NCBI GenBank assembly: GCA_963655255.1 | Contig: CAVKEB010000028.1 | Coordinates: 1 to 28,146 of the forward strand | DNA: 28,146 nucleotides | Direction of reading: 5' to 3' | Source: CAG-791 sp963655255 | GTDB taxonomy: Bacteria > Bacillota > Clostridia > Lachnospirales > Lachnospiraceae | Shown here: positions 22,556-28,146 of the stretch, piece by piece | Layout: the number at the start of each line of letters is the position of its first letter | How positions within the stretch are numbered: position 1 is the stretch's first letter | Position numbers and translations under genes: made by a program | The notes under the pieces: generated by a model | Told to the model about the DNA's origin: nothing | The model's input: the letters and a program-made list of their open reading frames with translations, nothing else | The model's database searches: none

Positions 22556-23455
22556 ATGGGAGAGAAAACAGCCCGGGCGGTTCTGCCGATGGCAGTATTT
22601 GCCGTGGTGTATCAGGTTCTGGCGTCGCTCCTGCAGCTGGGGGTGCAGCGGTACGCACAGGGAGGCGGCGCACAGCGGCTGGCCTGGTTTTCGGTCTATG
22701 CGGCCGATGTGTCGGCGATGACGGCGGCGGTCTCCATGACGGCGGCCTTTGCACTGGTTCTCCGGATGACCCGTGGAGAAGTGAGATTTTCGGGGAAGCT
22801 TACGGGAAGAACAGACCGGATCCTTGCCGCGGCGGGAGGAATCCTTGCACTGTCGGTGTTCCTGAATATCTTCCTGACAAGGAGCGGAGCGGTGGCAGCG
22901 GATTCGTCTGCGGCAGCGGCCGGCGCGAGGACGCGTCAGGTTTCCCTGCCGCTCGGGATTCTGGTCTACGGCGTTCTCGGACCGCTCGCGGAGGAGGTGA
23001 TTTTCCGCGGGGTGACGTTTCAACGGATCTTTCTGGTGTGCCGGGAGAAGTTTGAAAGTGACATCGATATGTCACTTTCAAACAGCAGCATCGGTGCTGA
23101 CGCATTCGGCAAAACCGCTTTCGCGGATTTTGCCTCAGCGAGGTATCCGTATGAAGAGAAAAAAGCCTTTCTCCTGGCGGCGGGCCTGTCCTCTGTTTTG
23201 TTCGGACTCTATCACGGAAACGCAGTGCAGGGCCTGTATGCGGCGCTCATGGGTTTTGCGTTCTGTCTGTTTCTGGCTCTTGGAAGGAATCTTGCGGCCG
23301 TGATAGTGCTGCATGGAGCCGTGAATGTCATGACGCTGGTCCTCGCACGGACCGGCGTGTACGAGACGGGAAACGGGGCTGCTTGGATGGCGGCGACGCT
23401 CGGAATCGCCGTGTGCTGTGGGGGATATGTCCTGATGGGGAAGAAGATGCGGTGA
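22556..23455 (+). CDS. CPBP family intramembrane protease carrying an in-frame palindromic repeat
   Basis: This is a membrane protein of the CPBP (CAAX prenyl protease 2-like, Abi/type II) family. The 299 residues contain several hydrophobic helices, the motif EEVIFRG (146-152) with the paired catalytic Glu, a second motif FGLYHGN with His220, and a third region VIVLHGAVN. Residues 165-197 (KFESDIDMSLS to FADFASARY) are encoded entirely by repeat copy E and fall in the loop between the EExxxR helix and the FxxxH helix; removing them leaves a normal family alignment. The charged insert presumably sits at the membrane surface. ATG 22556 follows GAGAGG from repeat copy D. The substrate and role are unknown. 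Confidence 0.87.
   Translation: MGEKTARAVLPMAVFAVVYQVLASLLQLGVQRYAQGGGAQRLAWFSVYAADVSAMTAAVSMTAAFALVLRMTRGEVRFSGKLTGRTDRILAAAGGILALSVFLNIFLTRSGAVAADSSAAAAGARTRQVSLPLGILVYGVLGPLAEEVIFRGVTFQRIFLVCREKFESDIDMSLSNSSIGADAFGKTAFADFASARYPYEEKKAFLLAAGLSSVLFGLYHGNAVQGLYAALMGFAFCLFLALGRNLAAVIVLHGAVNVMTLVLARTGVYETGNGAAWMAATLGIAVCCGGYVLMGKKMR
23048..23146 (+). repeat. Palindromic repeat copy E, 99 bp, in frame within the CPBP gene
   Basis: Hairpin 1 is perfect here: 15-bp arms GTTTGAAAGTGACAT (23050-23064) and ATGTCACTTTCAAAC (23069-23083) around CGAT. Hairpin 2 has lost its right arm through a 12-bp deletion relative to copy B, and hairpin 3 (GGCAAAACCGC / GCGGATTTTGCC) and the tail CGAGGTAT are retained. 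The total is 99 bp, or 33 codons, so both insertion and deletion preserve the reading frame. Confidence 0.95.
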
Positions 23456-23592
23456 AGAAGAGATTTTTCAAGGCGGATTTCTGCGCTGATTCCCATACTG
23501 ATATGCCATAATGGATCCGTACCGGAGTGCATAGGAGCCTGGCAACAGGAAAACATATGCGCGGACGCTCTGTGACAGGAAAGGAAAATGAA

Positions 23593-24765
23593 ATGAAGGA
23601 TGAGGAGAAAAAGCTTCAGGAGCCGATGTCTTATACCGAGGAGGAAAAGGAGGGCGCATTTCAGCCCTACGACGAGGAAGAGCTCGCGGCAGCAGGTGCG
23701 GCAGAGCAGGATCCGCTTGAACAAGGCAGAGCCGGGGAATCCCCGGATCAGAATCTTCTGAGACATAAAAATTCTTCGGAGGAAAATAGGGAACATTCGA
23801 AGGAAAATCAGAATGAAAACAGTATTTCTGCAGATGAGGCTGTGGCAGATGAATCGCGGGAAGAGCCACGAAATGCCGGGGATAAGCAGAAGGAGGCTTC
23901 TGCCCGAGAAGAAAACGATTCTTTTCAGGATCCTTCCGGGCGGCAGAAGAAAAAGCATCGTCTCGGATGGATCATTCCCGCTGTTCTGATCGTGATTTTC
24001 GTGTTCTCCTTCGGGAATTTCATGAGGGAGTTCCTGACCTATCAGCAGGCGAAGGATGAATACAAGAAGCTGGACAGCTACATCGAAGTGCTCTCGGAGA
24101 CCGGGGAAGCGGATCCTGAAGAGGCCGGCACCGAAGCGTCGGAAGGCACGGACGATGCCGGGGATGAGCCGCAGGTGGATTATCCGAAGCTCCTTATCGA
24201 TTATGACAGTCTTCAGAAGACCAATCCGGAGTTCGTCGGCGTGATTTATCTGCCGGTACTGGATCTGAAATATCCCATTGCGCAGGCGGAGAATAATGAC
24301 AAATATCTGCATACCACCTTTGAGGGAACGAACAACGCGTCGGGATGCATTTTCCTGGATACGGTGGCGAAGCCGGATTTCTCGGACCGCAATACCTTTG
24401 TCTTCGGGCATAATATGAAGAACCAGACGATGTTCGGGAGCCTGAAGCGCTTCCTGCAGGACGAGACCTTATGTGACCAGGATCCGTACATCTATATTTA
24501 TCAGAAGGATCAGGTGCTGGTGTACCGGATTTTTGCCTATTACACGATTCCGGTGCGAGACGACGTTTATGATGATTTCACGGGAGACGACGGGTACGAT
24601 TCGTATGTGGCGGATGCCGGAAAACACTCCGTCTATCAGCCGGAGAATGACGGCATCGACTGGGCGGACCGCCCGAATCTTCTGACGCTGTCCACCTGCT
24701 ATTCCACCGGGCATGTGAACAACTTCATCGTGCAGGGCGCACTGGTGGGGACAGCGAAGCAGTAA
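23593..24765 (+). CDS. Class B sortase-like protein with long acidic cytoplasmic N-terminus; the usual catalytic Arg is not seen
   Basis: Sortases cleave and transpeptidate cell-wall proteins outside the membrane. From ATG 23593 (Shine-Dalgarno AGGAAAGG, 23577-23584) the protein has 390 residues: an acidic, disordered N-terminus to about 120, one membrane helix (124-143, inside-to-outside), an acidic linker (about 165-195) and a class B sortase domain with NPEFVGVIYLP, LKYPIAQ, GHNMKNQTMFGSL (His273) and TLSTCYST (Cys369). The Arg that normally completes the His-Cys-Arg triad, in a motif like RFVV after the Cys, appears here as NNFIV (Asn376-Asn377). A GTG at 23527 could add 22 residues. A weak extended -10, TGCCATAAT, lies at 23504-23512. 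No sortase substrate with a sorting signal is encoded nearby. Confidence 0.85.
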   Translation: MKDEEKKLQEPMSYTEEEKEGAFQPYDEEELAAAGAAEQDPLEQGRAGESPDQNLLRHKNSSEENREHSKENQNENSISADEAVADESREEPRNAGDKQKEASAREENDSFQDPSGRQKKKHRLGWIIPAVLIVIFVFSFGNFMREFLTYQQAKDEYKKLDSYIEVLSETGEADPEEAGTEASEGTDDAGDEPQVDYPKLLIDYDSLQKTNPEFVGVIYLPVLDLKYPIAQAENNDKYLHTTFEGTNNASGCIFLDTVAKPDFSDRNTFVFGHNMKNQTMFGSLKRFLQDETLCDQDPYIYIYQKDQVLVYRIFAYYTIPVRDDVYDDFTGDDGYDSYVADAGKHSVYQPENDGIDWADRPNLLTLSTCYSTGHVNNFIVQGALVGTAKQ

Positions 24766-24777
24766 GAAAAGACATAC

Positions 24778-24903
24778 GGGACAATACGATACCTGTCCCG
24801 GACATCTGTCCATTCCTATCAAAAACAGCAGGGACAGGCAGAGGCAGACAGGGCATAAAACAGAGCGCAGAACCCGCGGGAAACCGCTGTTTCTGCGCTG
24901 TTT
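24778..24903 (+). terminator. Hairpins after the sortase gene, likely terminator
   Basis: CGGGACA / TGTCCCG lies near 24778-24800. Further on AACAGAGCGCAGAA pairs with TTCTGCGCTGTT (about 24859-24902, one bulge) around an 18-nt interior that includes CGCGGGAAACCG. Only a short TTT follows, so termination strength is uncertain. Confidence 0.6.
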
Positions 24904-24909
24904 GCCGTA

Positions 24910-24939
24910 TTGACATTTCAAATTCCGGCGAACTATAAT
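24910..24939 (+). promoter_or_regulatory. Consensus promoter for rho
   Basis: TTGACA (24910-24915) and TATAAT (24934-24939) are both perfect matches, spaced by 18 bases. The predicted start near 24946 gives a leader of about 207 nt. Confidence 0.88.
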
Positions 24940-24945
24940 AATTTC

Positions 24946-25140
24946 AATCTATTCCGCTGCGCCGCATTTCCCGTTGGAAACCGGGGACGCGGGCGGAAAC
25001 TTGCATAACGTGAAGACGGCATGCAGTCATATCTGTACAATAAGACACCTTTTAGATATTTATAACAGACATCTTTTGACAGACACCTTTTATTGACGAT
25101 ATCCCTTACATTACAGAATCAAAACGAATAATTACATACA
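24946..25140 (+). promoter_or_regulatory. Long rho leader with a G-poor 3' half and AGACAYCTTTT repeats
   Basis: The first part is GC-rich. From about 25035 to 25140 the leader is strikingly poor in G and rich in A, C and T, and it contains three copies of AGACAYCTTTT at 25043-25053, 25067-25077 and 25081-25091. Unstructured, G-poor, C-containing RNA is what Rho binds, and rho autoregulation is known in other bacteria. Autogenous control here is an inference. Confidence 0.45.
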
Positions 25141-25152
25141 AGGAAGAAGCAG

Positions 25153-26955
25153 ATGAGAATGACGAAAGACATGTATGAGTCACTGCAGGTCAAGGACCTC
25201 AAGGAAATTGCGGCGAGCCGCGGCCTGAGCGTTCCCGCCCGCATGAAGAAGGAAGAGATTGTCGGCAAACTCCTGGAGCTGGATCATGCGGAGGACGAGC
25301 AGGTTCTGCGCGAGCGTGAAGCGGCAAGAGAGAGACAGGGAAGCCAGCCGGATGCGGCGGAACACAAGGGCCCCGCGAGAAGAGGACGCAGACCTTCCCT
25401 GCAGAAGAGAGAATCCGCAGCCGACGGAAGGAAGAACGAAAAGGCGGAGGGGAAGACCGAGGGCGCCGTTCCGGAGAAGAGAAGGCCGGGACGCCCCAGG
25501 AAGAATCCGCTTCCGGCAGCAGGAACGGATCAGGACGCAGGCGGCAAGGGTCAGTCGGCATCGGCGGAGCAGGCTGTTTCGGAGGCTTCCAGAGGCGCCT
25601 GGCAGGAAGGCACCTCTGCGGTAGAGCCCGCGAAGGTGCAGGAAGGCGCTCCGGCGGTTTCCAGAACGTCCTATCAGGGGAACGCTTCGGCAGCTGCACC
25701 TGCGCCGGTGCAGGCGAGACCGGAACCTGTTCCGTCCCAGGCAGTTGCGGGCCGCTATGCCCGCCGCGGATTGATTCGCCCGGATCAGCAGATCGTTCAT
25801 AAGAACGAGCTGAACCATGAGCTGGACAGCGGAGAGATGGCACACGGCATTCTGGAAGTGATGGCGGACGGCTACGGCTTCATCCGTTCCAGCAATTACA
25901 TGCCGGGTGATAATGATGTCTATGTGGCCCCCAGCCAGATCCGGCGCTTCAATCTGAAGACCGGTGACATCATTGAAGGTAATATCCGCATCCGCAGCCA
26001 GAATGAGAAATTCTCAGCACTTCTGTTCGTGAAGTCGGTCAACGGCATTGATCCGGAGGAATCCAAGAGAAGGTTCAACTTCGAAGACATGACACCGATT
26101 TTCCCGGATGACCGGATCCGTCTGGAGAAGCCGGGAGCGTCCATTGCCATGCGCGTGATGGATCTCATGTGCCCGGTCGGCAAGGGACAGCGCGGTATGA
26201 TCGTCTCCCCGCCGAAGGCAGGAAAGACTACTCTGGTAAAAGAAATCGCGAAATCCGTCAAGGCGAATAACCCGGACATCCATCTGATTATTCTCCTGAT
26301 CGACGAGCGCCCCGAGGAGGTAACGGACATCCGCGAAGCGTTGGAGGGACCGAATGTCGAGGTCATTTATTCGACGTTCGACGAGCTCCCGGAGCATCAC
26401 AAGAGAGTGGCGGAAATGACCATTGAGCGCGCGAAGCGCCTTGTGGAAGGCCGCCGCGATGTCATGATCCTTCTGGATTCCATCACGAGACTGACGAGAG
26501 CCTATAATCTGACGGAGCCATCCAGCGGCAGAACGCTTTCCGGAGGTCTGGATCCGGTGGCGCTGCATATGCCGAAACGCTTCTTCGGTGCGGCCCGCAA
26601 TATGCGCGAGGGCGGATCGCTTACGATTCTCGCAACGGCGCTGATTGAGACGGGATCGAAGATGGACGATGTGGTCTACGAGGAATTCAAGGGAACCGGC
26701 AACATGGAAATGATCCTGAACCGGAAGCTCTCCGAGCGCCGGATTTTCCCCGCAGTGGATCTTGCGAAGTCCGGCACACGCCGCGACGATCTTCTCCTCA
26801 CTCCGGACGAGCAGGAATGCGTTGCAACGATCCGCAAGGCGTTCATCGGTTCCCGCGGAGAAGAGGCAACCGACAGCGTTCTGGATCTCTTCTACAAGAC
26901 GAGAACCAACGGCGAATTTGTCAGTATGATCAAGAAGCATATGTGGAGCTTCTGA
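25153..26955 (+). CDS. rho: Transcription termination factor Rho with a long disordered N-terminal insertion
   Basis: Rho is the hexameric RNA helicase that ends untranslated transcripts. At 600 residues it is far longer than the 419 of E. coli. Residues 4-44 are the N-terminal Rho helical domain. Residues about 45-225 are a low-complexity insertion rich in Arg, Glu, Ala, Pro and Gln, with an AT-hook-like RRPGRPRKN (110-118). The cold-shock-type RNA-binding domain follows (GILEVMADGYGFIRS, 232-246; DVYVAPSQIRRF). The RecA core has Walker A PPKAGKTT (353-360), Walker B DVMILLDS (436-443), Q-loop LSGGLD and R-loop EFKGTGNME. AGGAAG at 25141-25146 supports ATG 25153. The core is intact, so it should be active. 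Confidence 0.96.
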   Translation: MRMTKDMYESLQVKDLKEIAASRGLSVPARMKKEEIVGKLLELDHAEDEQVLREREAARERQGSQPDAAEHKGPARRGRRPSLQKRESAADGRKNEKAEGKTEGAVPEKRRPGRPRKNPLPAAGTDQDAGGKGQSASAEQAVSEASRGAWQEGTSAVEPAKVQEGAPAVSRTSYQGNASAAAPAPVQARPEPVPSQAVAGRYARRGLIRPDQQIVHKNELNHELDSGEMAHGILEVMADGYGFIRSSNYMPGDNDVYVAPSQIRRFNLKTGDIIEGNIRIRSQNEKFSALLFVKSVNGIDPEESKRRFNFEDMTPIFPDDRIRLEKPGASIAMRVMDLMCPVGKGQRGMIVSPPKAGKTTLVKEIAKSVKANNPDIHLIILLIDERPEEVTDIREALEGPNVEVIYSTFDELPEHHKRVAEMTIERAKRLVEGRRDVMILLDSITRLTRAYNLTEPSSGRTLSGGLDPVALHMPKRFFGAARNMREGGSLTILATALIETGSKMDDVVYEEFKGTGNMEMILNRKLSERRIFPAVDLAKSGTRRDDLLLTPDEQECVATIRKAFIGSRGEEATDSVLDLFYKTRTNGEFVSMIKKHMWSF

Positions 26956-27063
26956 CAATAAGGATTCACCGGCCGGGATGTGATCATCGGAGGCGACCTC
27001 CTGATGAGTTCTCGTTCACATTGAAATCGGTCAGGGGCGAAACAATCGTATTCAGAAAAACAG

Positions 27064-27101
27064 AGACAGCGGGGAGCGTGGCAGCTTTCCTGCTGTCTTT
27101 T
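27064..27101 (+). terminator. Probable terminator after rho
   Basis: GACAGCGGGGA (27065-27075) pairs with TTTCCTGCTGTC (about 27086-27097) using wobble pairs, followed by TTTT. Confidence 0.7.
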
Positions 27102-27237
27102 GTGTACCCGGCGGTCTTTCGCGGTACGCTCGGCGGCTGGTCACTGCCTCCTGCCCGGTCAGCATTTGATTTGAAGACAGAAAAGACGAAAACTATCACA
27201 ATAGTAATTTATATTTAAAAATACGAACGAAAACTGA

Positions 27238-27265
27238 TTGACTTTCGGCAGATGGGTGTTAAGAT
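27238..27265 (+). promoter_or_regulatory. Candidate promoter for the CAP lipoprotein gene
   Basis: TTGACT (27238-27243) and TAAGAT (27260-27265) are spaced by 16 bases, each with one or two deviations from consensus. The predicted leader is about 180 nt. Confidence 0.6.
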
Positions 27266-27454
27266 GAGTCTGTAAGAAAAGGCAGAGAATTCCAGAAAAT
27301 ATTAGAAATTCAGGGATCATTCGGTAGCAGCCAGACGGCGAAAACCGGCAGTTCAGTATAAGAATCCGGGAATGAATTCAGGAACAGGAAGATTCATTGG
27401 AAATCCGGATCAGCTGGATTGGAGATTGAGAATAACGAAGAAAGGGTGACAGTC

Positions 27455-28024
27455 ATGAGAAGGAAGATTATGAGAACAGTGATTACGGCGCTGGTAACAG
27501 CATCACTTCTGGTCCTGACCGCCTGCGGCAAGGCCGAGCAGGCTGCGGACACCGCTTCCATTGATGACGGAGCGGCGAGCAGGCTGGAATCCGAGGAAGG
27601 CGATGAGCATTACATTGATGACAACGCGATTGCTCTTGCCGGAAAGGCATCAACCTCCGCGGGAGCGGCGATGGCGCAGTCGGCACTGGCACTGGTGAAC
27701 CAGCAGAGAGCGGCCCAGGGGCTGGCGGCACTGATCTGGAGTGACGGGCTGGAGAAGGACGCCGAGGTTCGTGCACAGGAGTGCGAGCAGAGCTTCTCCC
27801 ACACGAGACCGAATGGAACAGACTGGTGGACCGTGGACAGCAACTTGATGTACGGCGAGAATCTCGCATACAATTACGGCGACGCGAACAGCGTTGTGAA
27901 TGCGTGGATGGCATCGCCCACCCACAAGGCCAACATCATGAACGGTGAGTTCGCAACGGTTGGCATCGCGGCATATCAGACATCGGGCGGCGTCTGGTAC
28001 TGGGCACAGGAATTCGGGTATTGA
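27455..28024 (+). CDS. CAP (SCP/PR-1-like) domain lipoprotein
   Basis: This is a small extracytoplasmic lipoprotein of 189 residues. The signal peptide is RRK, a hydrophobic stretch and lipobox LTAC, with the lipidated Cys at residue 24. A linker of about 45 residues, rich in Asp, Glu, Ser and Ala, follows. The CAP domain occupies about 75-189: ALALVNQQRAAQGLAAL, HTRPNG (His116), YGENLAY (Glu135), SPTHKANIM (His157) and a terminal VWYWAQEFGY. The His, Glu and His residues are the usual conserved cleft residues. ATG 27455 has AAAGGGTG upstream; an in-frame ATG at 27470 is less likely because it would shorten the charged start. Bacterial CAP proteins have diverse and mostly unknown roles at the cell envelope. 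Confidence 0.9.
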   Translation: MRRKIMRTVITALVTASLLVLTACGKAEQAADTASIDDGAASRLESEEGDEHYIDDNAIALAGKASTSAGAAMAQSALALVNQQRAAQGLAALIWSDGLEKDAEVRAQECEQSFSHTRPNGTDWWTVDSNLMYGENLAYNYGDANSVVNAWMASPTHKANIMNGEFATVGIAAYQTSGGVWYWAQEFGY

Positions 28025-28054
28025 TTGTTGTTTGCAGCAGAGCAGCATTGCAGG

Positions 28055-28093
28055 AGGATCTTCAGGTCATAGAGCTTGAAGATCCTTCTTTTT
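28055..28093 (+). terminator. Intrinsic terminator after the CAP gene
   Basis: AGGATCTTCA (28055-28064) pairs with TTGAAGATCCTT (28076-28087) with perfect complementarity, followed by CTTTTT-type T run to 28093. Confidence 0.93.
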
Positions 28094-28146
28094 GTCGCTC
28101 TTGACTTAAGTCGGCTGAGCTTGTGATGAGGTTGTGAAGCAAACGA

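Larger units (their letters stand above)
26956..27454. other. Intergenic region between rho and the CAP lipoprotein gene
   Basis: About 500 bases without a recognisable gene. It holds the rho terminator (27064-27101), an AT-rich segment around 27180-27235 and the promoter of the CAP gene. A short + strand ORF that begins inside rho in another frame and runs to 27218 has no family motifs or Shine-Dalgarno and is not called. Confidence 0.6.

Noticed and set aside
22556..23455. CPBP gene as a pseudogene broken by the repeat
   Set aside because: The reading frame is uninterrupted, the three family motifs are all present on both sides of the insert, and the insert lies in a loop between helices. 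Function cannot be proven but there is no sign of decay.
26817..27218. ORF starting inside rho and running into the rho-CAP intergenic region
   Set aside because: The first half is an alternative frame of rho and the second half crosses the rho terminator; no motif or ribosome-binding site was found.
27455..28024. CAP lipoprotein as substrate of the nearby sortase
   Set aside because: It has a lipobox and ends in EFGY directly after the domain; there is no C-terminal sorting motif, hydrophobic helix or basic tail.

Overview
The window looks like chromosomal DNA from a moderately GC-rich anaerobic Firmicute of class Clostridia, most likely Lachnospiraceae-like. The genus is not determined. 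The basis is the Firmicutes gene order rplQ-ecfA1-ecfA2-ecfT-truA-rplM-rpsI, the ptb-buk butyrate pathway, a class B sortase, lipoprotein signals and a Rho with a long N-terminal insertion. Nearly all genes lie on the + strand; the exception is a radical SAM gene at 17064-18542.

Layout. 1-158 is the 3' end of rplQ with a terminator. 314-3866 holds the ECF transporter energising module (ecfA1, ecfA2, ecfT) and truA, with overlapping genes. 3972-4982 is a consensus promoter, a structured leader, rplM and rpsI. 5293-10657 encodes a nucleoside ABC importer: a BMP-type lipoprotein, then after a hairpin-rich gap a double ATPase and two permeases. 10936-12966 is ptb-buk, terminal butyrate synthesis from butyryl-CoA. 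13085-16831 is secA and prfB. 17064-18542 is the radical SAM gene. 19193-20410 is an unrecognised 405-residue protein. 20590-21436 is a TPP riboswitch controlling thiT, a thiamine S-component that could use the EcfAAT module encoded 18 kb upstream. 21684-23455 is a HAD phosphatase and a CPBP membrane protease. 23593-24765 is a class B sortase-like protein, 25153-26955 is rho, and 27455-28024 is a CAP-domain lipoprotein.

The most unusual content is a family of composite palindromic repeats, all on the + strand. A full unit is 111 bp (37 codons) made of three consecutive hairpins plus a GAGG-containing tail. Copies lie just upstream of secA (the tail supplies its Shine-Dalgarno), in tandem upstream of the 405-residue gene, across the HAD stop codon up to the Shine-Dalgarno of the CPBP gene (with a 104-nt block of further hairpins in one hairpin loop), and in frame inside the CPBP protease, where a 99-bp copy adds 33 residues just after the EExxxR motif. 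The unit is open in four of six frames. This resembles in principle the coding-tolerant palindromic elements known from Rickettsia, but the sequence here was not recognised as any named family. A second hairpin/tandem-repeat cluster (53-bp period) fills the gap inside the nucleoside transporter locus.
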